A stretch of DNA of 64,000 nucleotides, from assembly GCA_017510405.1 (NCBI GenBank), contig JAFWNG010000045.1:1-64000 (forward strand), read 5' to 3'. This stretch comes from Solobacterium sp. Lineage in GTDB: Bacteria > Bacillota_I > Bacilli_A > Erysipelotrichales > Erysipelotrichaceae. Position numbers and translations under genes: made by a program. Positions 33,700 through 42,155 of this stretch are shown here, piece by piece; position 1 is the first letter of the stretch; each line of letters opens with the position of its first letter. The notes beneath the pieces were generated by a model that worked only from the letters and a program-made list of their open reading frames with translations, ran no database searches and had not been told where the DNA came from.

Positions 33700-34633
33700 G
33701 GCTGTCTCCTTTCCGGATAAGACCGGTGCCTTCCGCCAGTCCCATCACGATATTCATATTCTGGATCGCCGCTCCGCACGCCCCTTTGCCGAGGTTGTCA
33801 AAGCGGGATACCAGGGTGATCCTGTCTTCATTGCCCACCGCAGTGATCTCCAGATCGTCAAAACCGCTGAGCGCGCCTGCCGACAGGAATCCGTTCTCAT
33901 CCGCCTCTGCGGCGTAATGTACGAACGGTGTCTGATATAAAGCCTCATAGCAGGCCCGGATATCTTCCAGCGTGCCGGACAGCTGGTCTTTATGGACAGT
34001 CACGACGGTCTCCATGCCGCTGTAGAAATCAGCGACGACGGGACAGAAGACCGGTGCGTTTTCCAGTCCGCTGATGACCATCATTTCCTTCAGATGCTTG
34101 TGCTTCTGAGGCAGTGCGTACATGCGCGGGGCTTTCAGCAGCGGACTGCGGTCAGCTGCTTCGTATTCCGCGATCATCTTCTTTCCGCCGCCGGAATAGC
34201 CGGTCAGCGAGAAGCAGTCCAGCTTTGCGTCTTTGCGCAGAATGCCCGCCGCGACCAATGGCTGTACCAGAGTGATAAAGCCGGTCGCGTGGCAGCCCGG
34301 ATTGGCGATCCTTCTGCTGTCCCGGATCCTGGCACGCTGTCCCGCCAGTTCCGCAAGGCCGTATGTCCAGTCTGCGTCGGTACGGTGCGCGGTCGACGTA
34401 TCGATCACGATGACGCTGCTGTTTTTCACCAGCTCCGCCGCTTCGATCGCGGCTGCGTCAGGCAGACACAGGAACGCTGCGTCGGCACGTTCCATCGCTT
34501 CCCTGCGCACGGACGGATCATGGCGCAGTTCATACGGCACGCTGATCAGTTCAATATCCTTCCGCTCACTGAGACGCTCGCGGATCCTGAGTCCGGTCGT
34601 ACCGGAGCTTCCGTCAATGAATACTTTGATCAT
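33686..34633 (-). CDS. argC: N-acetyl-gamma-glutamyl-phosphate reductase, type 2
   Basis: GGAGG before 34633 and the ATGA overlap with argH select this start. The 315-residue product has the short type 2 layout: IDGSSGTTGLRIRERL for NADPH, and the catalytic cysteine in ANPGCHATGF. It reduces acetylglutamyl phosphate to the semialdehyde. It overlaps argJ by 14 bases. Confidence 0.93.
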   Translation of the reverse strand: MIKVFIDGSSGTTGLRIRERLSERKDIELISVPYELRHDPSVRREAMERADAAFLCLPDAAAIEAAELVKNSSVIVIDTSTAHRTDADWTYGLAELAGQRARIRDSRRIANPGCHATGFITLVQPLVAAGILRKDAKLDCFSLTGYSGGGKKMIAEYEAADRSPLLKAPRMYALPQKHKHLKEMMVISGLENAPVFCPVVADFYSGMETVVTVHKDQLSGTLEDIRACYEALYQTPFVHYAAEADENGFLSAGALSGFDDLEITAVGNEDRITLVSRFDNLGKGACGAAIQNMNIVMGLAEGTGLIRKGDSHEVD

Positions 34634-36012
34634 TTCAGTCCCTCCAGCTGTTTCTTTACCCATGCGATCTGTTCTTCCACGGACTTCGTACTTGTGCCTC
34701 CTTTGGAGATACGGGTATTGACCGCTGTCTTCAGATCGATCGCGTCAAAAAGGTCTTCTTCGAACAGATCGGAATACTTCCGGTAACTGTCAAGCGGCAG
34801 TGTTTCCAGCACCTGTCCGGAAGCGATGCATTCCGCGGTGATCTGGCCGCTGATCTTATACGCCGCCCGGAACGGCATGCCCTTTTTCACCAGGTAGTCC
34901 GCTAGGTCGGTCGCGTTGATGAAGCCTTTCTGCGCTGCCCGGTACATTTCTTCCCGGTTCACTTTCATCGTTGCCAGCATCGGCGTCAGTACCGTCAGGC
35001 ACATCTTTGCCGTATCGAGAGCGTCGAATACCGGTTCCTTGTCTTCCTGCATATCCTTGTTGTAGGCAAGCGGCAGTCCCTTCATGACGGTCAGAAGCGT
35101 CATCAGGTCGCCGTATACCCGTCCGGTCTTGCCGCGGATCAGTTCAGCCATGTCCGGATTTTTCTTCTGCGGCATGATCGATGAGCCGGTCGTATAGGCG
35201 TCGGACAGTTCAATGAAGCGGAATTCCCAGCTGGACCACAGGATCAGTTCCTCGGCCATTCTGGACATATGCATCATCAGGATGGACAGTGCGCTCAGCA
35301 GTTCGAGACAGAAGTCCCTATCGCTCACGGCGTCCATGCTGTTGAGGGAAAGCCCGTCAAATCCCAGCAGTTCTGCTTCATAGTCCCGGTCGGTATCGTA
35401 TGTCGTGCCGGCCAGCGCACATGCCCCGATCACCGACCGGTTCATGCGTTTTTCGGTATCTTTCAGACGTTCGATATCCCGGAGAAACATCATGACATAG
35501 GCAAGCATATGCTGGCCGAAGACGATCGGCTGCGCCCGCTGCAGATGCGTGTAGCCCGGCAGGATCACATCTTTGTTCTTCTCTGCCGTCTCGGTAAGCA
35601 CTTCCGCCAGTTCGAAGATCATCGCGCGCATATCCGCCGAAGCGGTACGCAGATACATGCGGGTGTCGTTGGCGACCTGGTCATTGCGGCTTCTTGCCGT
35701 ATGCAGCATCTTTCCTTCTTCGCCGATCCGCTCGGTAAGCACCTGTTCCACGAACATGTGAATGTCTTCCGCGGCGGGATCGATGACCAGCGCGCCGCTG
35801 TCGATATCTTTCAGAATACCGTCCAGAGCTGCGATGATATGATCAGCCGCGTCTGCCGGAATGATCCCCTGCTTTTTCAGCATCTTCGCGTGAGCAGCAG
35901 AACCGGTGATATCTTCGCGGTACATACGCCGGTCGATCCGGATCGAAGAGTTGAAATCATCTGCCGCGGGATCTGTGATCCCGTCTGTTCTGCCTGCCCA
36001 CATCTTTGTCAT
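34630..36012 (-). CDS. argH: Argininosuccinate lyase
   Basis: 460 residues of the fumarase/aspartase superfamily; the signature loop GSSIMPQKKNPDM is intact, with GYTHLQRAQP for substrate. It releases arginine and fumarate. It lies 26 bases downstream of argG and overlaps argC. Confidence 0.96.
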   Translation of the reverse strand: MTKMWAGRTDGITDPAADDFNSSIRIDRRMYREDITGSAAHAKMLKKQGIIPADAADHIIAALDGILKDIDSGALVIDPAAEDIHMFVEQVLTERIGEEGKMLHTARSRNDQVANDTRMYLRTASADMRAMIFELAEVLTETAEKNKDVILPGYTHLQRAQPIVFGQHMLAYVMMFLRDIERLKDTEKRMNRSVIGACALAGTTYDTDRDYEAELLGFDGLSLNSMDAVSDRDFCLELLSALSILMMHMSRMAEELILWSSWEFRFIELSDAYTTGSSIMPQKKNPDMAELIRGKTGRVYGDLMTLLTVMKGLPLAYNKDMQEDKEPVFDALDTAKMCLTVLTPMLATMKVNREEMYRAAQKGFINATDLADYLVKKGMPFRAAYKISGQITAECIASGQVLETLPLDSYRKYSDLFEEDLFDAIDLKTAVNTRISKGGTSTKSVEEQIAWVKKQLEGLK

Positions 36013-36038
36013 GCTGTTCTCCTTATCAGTTTTCTGAC

Positions 36039-37262
36039 TTATTTCTTGTTTTTGCTGTCGACGATCGCCTGTACCTGGATCGGCAGACCGTACAGATTGA
36101 TGAAGCCCTTGCTGTCGGTCTGGTCATAATCGGATTCACCGAAGGATGCCAGATCCTCACTGTACAGGGAATAATCGCTCCAGACACCTGCTTTGATGAT
36201 ATTTCCCTTGTAGAGCTTGAGTTTTACCTTTCCGCTGACTTTCTCCTGTGTCTTGTCAACGAATGCGCTGAGCGCTTCTCTGAGCGGCGTGAACCACTGT
36301 CCGTTGTATACCAGTTCGGCAAATGTCAGGGCCAGTTCTTCTTTCTTATGCGCAGTCATCTTGTCGAGCGTGATCGTTTCGAGATATTTGTGCGCTGCGT
36401 ACAGGATCGTTCCGCCCGGCGTCTCATAGACGCCTCTGCTCTTCATGCCGACCAGACGGTTCTCAACGATGTCGAGAAGACCGATGCCGTTGCGTCCGCC
36501 GATCTCATTGAGCGCCAGGATGATGTCTTTCATGGATATTGCCTGACCGTTGAGGGATACCGGCTTGCCGCATTCAAATTCCATTTCGAGTGTTTCCGGT
36601 GTATCCGGCGCATCAAGCGGGGATACGCACATCTCGAGGAATCCCGGTTTTTCATACTGCGGTTCATTGCCCGGATCTTCCAGATCCAGTCCCTCATGTG
36701 ACAGATGCCACATGTTCTTGTCTTTGGAATAGTTGGTCTCTCTGGAGATCCGGAGCGGAATATTGTGTGCTTCCGCATAGTCGATCTCTTCGTCTCTGGA
36801 CTTGATATCCCATTCTCTCCACGGTGCAATGATATGCATGGTCGGAGCGAAATGCTTCACTGCCAGTTCGAAACGAACCTGGTCGTTTCCTTTGCCGGTG
36901 CAGCCGTGGCAGATCGCGTCGGCGTTTTCCTTGAGCGCGATATCTACCAGACCTTTGGCAATGATCGGTCTTGCATGGCTTGTGCCGAGCAGATAGTCTT
37001 CATAGACGGCGCCTGCCTTCAGGCACGGCAGGATGAACTCATCCGCGTATTCATCCATGAGATCGAGAATATAGAGCTTGGAGGCACCGGTCTTCTTTGC
37101 CTTTTCCTCCAGTCCGTCCAGTTCATCTGCCTGTCCGACATTTCCGGATACGGCGATGACTTCACAGTTATTGTAGTTTTCCTTTAACCAGGGAATGATG
37201 ATCGAGGTATCGAGACCTCCGCTGTAAGCGAGAACAACTTTTTTGATATCTTCTTTTTTCAT
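36039..37262 (-). CDS. argG: Argininosuccinate synthase
   Basis: AAGGAAG eight bases upstream and the family N-terminus ([20 protein letters not shown], the PP-loop ATP site) select 37262. The 407-residue product also has [13 protein letters not shown] and ETPGGTIL. It joins citrulline and aspartate. First structural gene of the nine-gene arginine operon; its ATG overlaps the stop of a 23-codon upstream ORF, so its translation may be coupled to it. Confidence 0.96.
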   Translation of the reverse strand: MKKEDIKKVVLAYSGGLDTSIIIPWLKENYNNCEVIAVSGNVGQADELDGLEEKAKKTGASKLYILDLMDEYADEFILPCLKAGAVYEDYLLGTSHARPIIAKGLVDIALKENADAICHGCTGKGNDQVRFELAVKHFAPTMHIIAPWREWDIKSRDEEIDYAEAHNIPLRISRETNYSKDKNMWHLSHEGLDLEDPGNEPQYEKPGFLEMCVSPLDAPDTPETLEMEFECGKPVSLNGQAISMKDIILALNEIGGRNGIGLLDIVENRLVGMKSRGVYETPGGTILYAAHKYLETITLDKMTAHKKEELALTFAELVYNGQWFTPLREALSAFVDKTQEKVSGKVKLKLYKGNIIKAGVWSDYSLYSEDLASFGESDYDQTDSKGFINLYGLPIQVQAIVDSKNKK

Positions 37263-37330
37263 GATTTTCTTCCTTTCTCTTTCTCTCTTTTGTGCGCTGC
37301 TGTTAAGTTCATGCATCGTCGAAGCTTCAT
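37259..37330 (-). CDS. 23-codon upstream ORF (putative leader peptide) of argG
   Basis: After the T-box terminator, AGGAGG at 37342-37337 stands six bases before an ATG. The ORF encodes 23 residues beginning [10 protein letters not shown] and ending KGRKS; its TGA overlaps the argG ATG (ATGA). Codons 4-5 are CGA CGA and five of 23 residues are Arg (4, 5, 15, 21 and none beyond are easily seen; count by position 4, 5, 15, 21). The ribosome site is stronger than argG's own, so it probably is translated, and it could couple argG expression to arginyl-tRNA supply or simply deliver ribosomes. Confidence 0.6.
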   Translation of the reverse strand: MKLRRCMNLTAAHKREKEKGRKS

Positions 37331-37344
37331 AGTCTGCCTCCTGT

Positions 37345-37582
37345 AAAATAAAACGTCCTCTGACAATACTGTCAAAGGACGATGATATCGCGGTGCCACC
37401 TTTGTTTCCGGAAATCATTCCGGACACTCTGTTCCCTTAACGCGGTCTCTACGTGATTTGCTCTGTTTCCTTCGCAGATCCTGCTCCATGGCACGTTCCC
37501 GCCGCTTTCCTCTGCCCCCTTCCACCATACGGGGCTCGCTTCAGAGCTTTTGCGGAAGTACTACTCCACTTCCCTGCTTTAG
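37345..37582 (-). ncRNA. T-box leader of the arginine operon
   Basis: The minus-strand leader contains the T-box antiterminator motif AAAGGTGGCACCGCG (37403-37389), then a perfect terminator stem at 37381-37354 (CGTCCTTTGAC/GTCAGAGGACG) with a TTTTATTTT tail. Upstream, stem I landmarks are visible: AGTA near 37563, the AGCGAGCC and GGTGGAA apical parts, and GAA facing AGTA. The bases after GAA are CGT (37495-37493), an arginine codon, then GTG; CGT is the likely specifier but the frame of the specifier loop needs a covariance model. Uncharged tRNA-Arg would permit transcription. Confidence 0.88.
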
Positions 37583-37586
37583 CGTC

Positions 37587-37614
37587 ATTATAAATGAATG
37601 CGTCCCGTTTTCAA
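37587..37614 (-). promoter_or_regulatory. Promoter of the arginine operon
   Basis: TTGAAA (37614-37609) and TATAAT (37592-37587) with a 16-base spacer on the minus strand. The predicted start near 37580 gives a 250-nt leader carrying the T-box. Confidence 0.85.
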
Positions 37615-37619
37615 TCATT

Positions 37620-37690
37620 ATTTGAAAGTTTTTATACATTTTCATTGATTTTATCATGAAAGTTTTCATAAATATTTTCATTAATATGGA
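37620..37690. promoter_or_regulatory. AT-rich region with repeated TGAAA/TTTCA half-sites, possible ArgR boxes
   Basis: Upstream of the operon promoter are near-palindromes such as ATGAAAGTTTTCAT at 37656-37669 and several TTTTCATT words. The spacing recalls ARG boxes but the match to any consensus is loose. Apart from this, I see nothing in 37690-37790. Confidence 0.3.
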
Positions 37691-37790
37691 CATTTCCATC
37701 GGCATGCACCCCGCTCAGATACCGGAAACAGATATGCGTCCGGAAAACTCATTATCCCGGACACATGCCTTCCCGGCTTTCTGTTCTGCA

Positions 37791-37825
37791 GAAAAAAGCA
37801 CGGGTCTGCAGTCATTCCCGTGCTT
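37791..37825 (-). terminator. Terminator of the methyltransferase gene
   Basis: AAGCACGGG and CCCGTGCTT pair; on the minus strand the stem is followed by a T run, five bases past the stop. Confidence 0.88.
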
Positions 37826-37829
37826 CGCA

Positions 37830-38624
37830 TCACTTTGTTCCGGTAAGAAGGACTGAGCCTTTCAGCATCAGCATCGCCGCTTCTCTGCGGTCCATGAACA
37901 TGCCGTCTGTCGTATCGATCAGTTCCACGCGCTCATAGCCTTCATCACGCAGCAGCTGGGCAAACAGTTCCATGTCGCCGTAGCGCTTTTCGCTCATCAG
38001 ATCGTGAATGGCAAATGTGCCGCCCTTCTTCAGCACCCGCAGCGTTTCCCGCAGGATCGCCTGCCGGTCATCGGAAGGAATGTTATGATACACATAATTG
38101 CTCATGACAGCGTCAAATGTCTCATCCGGATACTCCAGATGCAGGGCGTTGCCCTTTTCAAAGCGGACATTCGTGACGCCTTCCGCTTCGGCATTGCGTT
38201 CGCAGACTTTTTTGCTGTAGGCAAGATACTGCGGTCCCCACGTATCGACACCGAGTACCGTTGCGGACGGATTGCGCTTTGCACATTCAATGGCAAGAGC
38301 ACCGCTGCCGCAGCCGACATCCAGAGCAAGGCCGCCGTTGGGCAGATCGATATACTGTGCAAGTCCTTCTGTTACCTGGCGCGCCAGCTGGCGGTCACCG
38401 TTATAGGAGAACTTGCTGTGGGCAGTAAAGCAGTAGGCAGCACCTGCCGCACTGACGGCAGCACCGGTCAGAAGCGCCGCATGCGCGCAGTGGGACAATA
38501 TTGTTTTATCCTGTCCTCTTTCTTTAATGCGCAGAACGATATCCGCGCCAAGGCATGCGCCGGCAAGTGCCGATGCAGCGATTCCGTATTCAACCGGCAT
38601 CCAGTTTCCGTATTTTGTTTTCAT
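37830..38624 (-). CDS. Membrane-anchored class I SAM methyltransferase
   Basis: GGAGG six bases upstream selects 38624. The 264-residue product has two hydrophobic segments in its first 70 residues and then a Rossmann methyltransferase domain with LALDVGCGSGALAIECA (SAM motif I), VLGVDTWG, NALHLEYPDETFDAVMSNYVYHNI and GGTFAIHD. It probably methylates a lipid, quinone or small molecule near the membrane. Confidence 0.85.
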   Translation of the reverse strand: MKTKYGNWMPVEYGIAASALAGACLGADIVLRIKERGQDKTILSHCAHAALLTGAAVSAAGAAYCFTAHSKFSYNGDRQLARQVTEGLAQYIDLPNGGLALDVGCGSGALAIECAKRNPSATVLGVDTWGPQYLAYSKKVCERNAEAEGVTNVRFEKGNALHLEYPDETFDAVMSNYVYHNIPSDDRQAILRETLRVLKKGGTFAIHDLMSEKRYGDMELFAQLLRDEGYERVELIDTTDGMFMDRREAAMLMLKGSVLLTGTK

Positions 38625-38715
38625 GATATCCTCCGTAGAATCCTGCTTATTTAATTGTAGCATATATCCCGCTCTGTTTTGCCAGGCAGTATATTCGCTT
38701 ACCGGCTTCAATCAC

Positions 38716-38742
38716 AAAAATCCGGCCTTTCTCAGGCCGGAT
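38716..38742 (-). terminator. Terminator of the first GH1 gene
   Basis: ATCCGGCCT and AGGCCGGAT pair around TTCTC and lead into TTTTT on the minus strand. Confidence 0.85.
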
Positions 38743-38759
38743 ATGACATACAGCTTTTT

Positions 38760-40253
38760 TTACAGCTCTTCGCCGTTTGACGCAATGCACTTCTGATACC
38801 AGTAATAGGAATCTTTCAGTGATCTTCTGAACGTTCCTCTGCCGAGATTGTCAGCGTCGACATAGATCTGTCCATAGCGTTTGGCCATCTCACCTTCGCC
38901 GTTGGACACCATGTCCACGCATCCCCAGTACAGATATCCCATCAGCGGAATACCGTCAAGCTCCACTGCGTCTTTCATCGATTTGATGTTTGCACGCATG
39001 TAGTCGATACGGTAGTCGTCATGGACGGTGCCGTCCTCAAACTTGTCATTCCAGCCGATGCCGTTTTCCACGCACCACAGATCGCAGTGGTATCTGTCAT
39101 AGAAGGTATTGAGTGTAATGCGAAGACACTGCGGGTCGGTCGCCCATCCCCATGCGTTGGTCTTGAGGTACGGATTCCTCACCATGTGCATCTGGGTGCC
39201 GCCGTTGCCTTCTCCCGCCGCTTCATTTTCATCATGATACGTCACGACATGGGAACCGTAGCAGCTGAACGACAGGAAGTCGCACGTATACTCTGCAAGA
39301 ATATCCATATCGCCTTCCTGCGCCGGAATGACGATGCCTTCGCGCCTGTACTGGGCGAGTTTGTAAGCGGGATATCTTCCGAGCATCTGCACGTCGGAAT
39401 AGAAGAGAACGTCGTTCATTCTCTGCTGGGCAAGCAGCTGATCCGCCGGATCCGCTGTGTAGGCATACGTCGGTCCATAGGCAAGCATCATGCCGATTCG
39501 AATGTCCGGGAACTTTTCATGCGCCGCCTTGACCGTCAGCGCGGAAGCGAGGAACTGGTGGAAAGTCGCATTGGCGATGTTCTGGGGATCCGCATGGATC
39601 AGGCCGGCAGTCACATAAGGCGCATACTCAATGCAGTTGATCTCATTGAACGTCAGGTAATACTTTACTCTGCCTGCGAATCTTTCGAAACAGGTCTCCG
39701 CATAGCGGACGAACTTGTCTACCAGATACCGGCTGTCCCAGCCGTTGTACTTCTGGGCGAAAGCCAGCGGTGTTTCATAATGTGAGAGCGTGACAAGCGG
39801 TTCGATGCCGTATTTGAGGCATTCGTCAAAGACATCGGAATAGAACTTCACGCCGGCTTCGTTGACCTCTTCATCGTCCCCGTTGGGGAACAGTCTGCTC
39901 CACTTCAGCGAGAAGCGCAGACATTTGAAGCCTTCCTCCGCACAGAGCCGGATATCTTCTTTGTAATGATGATAGAAGTCCGAAGCAATATGGGAAGGAT
40001 AATAGTATTTCGGATCGTCCAGTTCTGCCGGAATCGCACCTTCGGGAAGGTGTCTTTCCATACTGCCGAAGCAAAGCGGTGTGGATCCTGTCGTGCCGTC
40101 CGGTTTGATCCAGGTGACCTGTCTTCTGACCGTATGCGAACCGTTGGTCATGACATCTGCTGTGGACAGTCCTGCGCCGCCTTCTTTCACGCCGCCTTCA
40201 TACTGGTTGGCAGCGGTCGCGCCGCCCCATAAAAAGTCTTTTGAAAAACCCAT
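38760..40253 (-). CDS. GH1 6-phospho-beta-glucosidase
   Basis: 497 residues, full GH1 length. It starts [15 protein letters not shown], has the acid/base Glu in YLTFNEINCIEY and the nucleophile Glu in CVENGIGWND. The overall resemblance is to BglA/BglB-type 6-phospho-beta-glucosidases that cleave PTS-imported cellobiose-like disaccharides. No PTS genes adjoin it. It has its own promoter with an inverted repeat in the spacer and its own terminator, so it is a single-gene unit. Confidence 0.92.
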   Translation of the reverse strand: MGFSKDFLWGGATAANQYEGGVKEGGAGLSTADVMTNGSHTVRRQVTWIKPDGTTGSTPLCFGSMERHLPEGAIPAELDDPKYYYPSHIASDFYHHYKEDIRLCAEEGFKCLRFSLKWSRLFPNGDDEEVNEAGVKFYSDVFDECLKYGIEPLVTLSHYETPLAFAQKYNGWDSRYLVDKFVRYAETCFERFAGRVKYYLTFNEINCIEYAPYVTAGLIHADPQNIANATFHQFLASALTVKAAHEKFPDIRIGMMLAYGPTYAYTADPADQLLAQQRMNDVLFYSDVQMLGRYPAYKLAQYRREGIVIPAQEGDMDILAEYTCDFLSFSCYGSHVVTYHDENEAAGEGNGGTQMHMVRNPYLKTNAWGWATDPQCLRITLNTFYDRYHCDLWCVENGIGWNDKFEDGTVHDDYRIDYMRANIKSMKDAVELDGIPLMGYLYWGCVDMVSNGEGEMAKRYGQIYVDADNLGRGTFRRSLKDSYYWYQKCIASNGEEL

Positions 40254-40285
40254 AAATGATGATCTCCTTTATTTTCGCTACCTTT

Positions 40286-40314
40286 ATTTTACAGTACGGA
40301 GCAGTACTGGTGAA
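40286..40314 (-). promoter_or_regulatory. Promoter with operator-like inverted repeat for GH1
   Basis: On the minus strand TTCACC (40314-40309) and TAAAAT (40291-40286) are spaced by 17 bases. The spacer is filled by CAGTAC and GTACTG (40292-40297 and 40304-40309), an exact inverted repeat with a six-base centre, as expected for a dimeric repressor of a sugar gene. Confidence 0.55.
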
Positions 40315-40474
40315 CCATGCATACATAAAGAACGGAAAAACCGAGGTGAAAACTGCATTCACCATAAGCCTTCTTTATCTGCATCAGGTTCTTTCACATT
40401 CGGAAGATGCACTGCTTTTGTTTGGGTATATAATAATTGAGGCAGTAAGATCAGAAGGTGAGGAGGCAGTATTT

Positions 40475-40798
40475 ATGACGGCTGCTTTTCTGTTATCTGC
40501 AGTTATTGGAGCATTACTTGTGGTATTTGGTGTGGATCATATAAAAGCCCCGTTTTCATGGTATAACAGGGCAAACATTGCAGAAGAAAACAAAACTGTT
40601 TTTGGAAAACGGATGGGTACAGCACAGATCATCGGCGGCACAGGCATTCTTCTGTTTTGTGTCATGGGTATTTTATCCATATCGGGAATAAAGCCGGATC
40701 TGTGGACGGCTGGCATGTACCTGATGATCGTGATGCTTGCGGCGGCGATCTGCATTTATATTGTTACATTGATCAAGTATTATCAGAAGATCTCCTGA
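40475..40798 (+). CDS. DUF3784-like small membrane protein
   Basis: AGGAGG at 40461-40466 selects 40475; the longer frame from 40256 reads over the GH1 promoter and is not used. The 107-residue product has three hydrophobic segments and the HIKAPFSWYNRANIAEENKTVFGKRMG loop typical of DUF3784 proteins. Function unknown. TATAAT at 40429-40434 may be its -10. It is locally more AT-rich than its neighbours. Confidence 0.75.
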   Translation: MTAAFLLSAVIGALLVVFGVDHIKAPFSWYNRANIAEENKTVFGKRMGTAQIIGGTGILLFCVMGILSISGIKPDLWTAGMYLMIVMLAAAICIYIVTLIKYYQKIS

Positions 40799-40839
40799 TA
40801 TAAAGATCCCGGATCGCAGGAATAAGACTATATTCTGAC

Positions 40840-40866
40840 CGTGCGTGAAATACCGCACGTTTTTTT
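40840..40866 (+). terminator. Terminator of the DUF3784 gene
   Basis: CGTGCG and CGCACG pair around an eight-base loop, followed by TTTTTTT. Confidence 0.88.
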
Positions 40867-40962
40867 ATGCAGTATCATGTTTTCCGGGCATCGGCCGGGA
40901 TGTGAAAGGACCCTGCAGTAATTTAAGCAGGATCCTGAGCAGACGGCCGGTTTCCCGGCACA

Positions 40963-40994
40963 CAAAAAGACATGCGCTGCGGCACATGTCCTTT
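40963..40994 (-). terminator. Terminator of the aldo/keto reductase operon
   Basis: GACATG and CATGTC pair around a ten-base loop; on the minus strand the stem is followed by TTTTT. Confidence 0.8.
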
Positions 40995-40997
40995 GAA

Positions 40998-42134
40998 TCA
41001 GTGTTCGTAATGCTCAGCGACGTCTTTCAGCAGATCGATGATCGGCAGGTGCTGCGGGCATACGCCTTCACACTGACCGCAGCCGATGCAGTCACTTGCT
41101 TTGCCGAAGTTTTCCGCAAGACGTTCGTAATTGGTAAAGTTGATCGTCCATCCCTTCTGTTCGAGATGTTCGCGCATATCCTCATTGTAAATGGAGAAGT
41201 ACTGCGGGATGCAGATATGCATCGGGCAGCCTTCCGTACAGTAGGAACAGCCGGTACACGGCACGGCGATCTGCGCATTGATGATGCGGGCTGCTTCAAA
41301 GCACAGTGCCTTTTCCCCTTCTGTCAGCGGAACGAAGTCTTCCATATAGGACAGATTGTCCTGCATCTGTTCCAGCGTGCTCATGCCGGACAGGACCACC
41401 ATGACATTGTCGAGACTTGCGGCAAAGCGGATCGCCCAGGACGGTACGGAATACGAAGCGTCATGCTCTTTGAACAGTTTCTCCGCTTCTGCCGGCAGCT
41501 GTGCCAGCGTACCGCCTTTGACCGGTTCCATGACAATGACCGGTTTATTGTGCTTCACGCACACTTCATAGCATTTACGGGACTGGATCCATTCGCTCTC
41601 CCAGTCAAGATAGTTGATCTGCAGCTGCACGAATTCCATTTCCGGATGCTGCGTCAGGATATCGTCCAGCAGTTCCGGAGATGCGTGATAGGAGAAGCCG
41701 GCATGGCGGACAAGCCCCTGTGCTTTCTTTTCCAGAAGCCAATTGAAGCAGTCAAATTTTTCATACTTGGGCAGAGAGCCTTCTTCGATCCCGTGCAGCA
41801 GATAGTAATCAAAGTAACCGGCGCCGGTCTTTTCCAGCTGTTTGTTAAAGACTTCGTCGCGTCCCTCGAAAGAATCGAAGAAGCCGTTGTGGAGCTTTGT
41901 GGCAAGGGTGAAGCTTTCGCGCGGATAACGGGACGTCAGTGCTTCCTTTACTACGTTCTCACTGGCAAAGCCGTTGTACATCCACGCCGTGTCGAAATAG
42001 GTAAATCCTTTCTGCAGGAACAGGTCGACCATCTGTTTCACCTGTTCCACATCAACTGCGGCCGCATTGTTTGGGTCAAGCCGCGGCAGCCGCATAAGTC
42101 CGAATCCGAACTTCTTTTCCGGTATGAATTCCAT
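40998..42134 (-). CDS. Aldo/keto reductase with C-terminal 2[4Fe-4S] domain
   Basis: The 378-residue protein has an AKR barrel (about 1-270) with FGFGLMRLPRLD, FDTAWMYNG (catalytic Tyr region) and HAGFSYHAS, followed by a ferredoxin-like tail with CTGCSYCTEGCP and CIGCGQCEGVCP. This is a common anaerobe oxidoreductase type whose substrate is rarely known. It lies 21 bases downstream of the MFS carrier gene, so the carrier may bring in or remove its substrate. Confidence 0.92.
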   Translation of the reverse strand: MEFIPEKKFGFGLMRLPRLDPNNAAAVDVEQVKQMVDLFLQKGFTYFDTAWMYNGFASENVVKEALTSRYPRESFTLATKLHNGFFDSFEGRDEVFNKQLEKTGAGYFDYYLLHGIEEGSLPKYEKFDCFNWLLEKKAQGLVRHAGFSYHASPELLDDILTQHPEMEFVQLQINYLDWESEWIQSRKCYEVCVKHNKPVIVMEPVKGGTLAQLPAEAEKLFKEHDASYSVPSWAIRFAASLDNVMVVLSGMSTLEQMQDNLSYMEDFVPLTEGEKALCFEAARIINAQIAVPCTGCSYCTEGCPMHICIPQYFSIYNEDMREHLEQKGWTINFTNYERLAENFGKASDCIGCGQCEGVCPQHLPIIDLLKDVAEHYEH

Positions 42135-42155
42135 CCGTTCCTCCTCTGTATTCTG

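Noticed and set aside
37656-37856. 66-codon plus-strand frame upstream of the arginine operon
   Set aside because: No ribosome site, and it runs through the methyltransferase terminator.
40256-40474. N-terminal extension of the DUF3784 gene
   Set aside because: The extension reads through the GH1 promoter and operator; AGGAGG before 40475 defines the better start.
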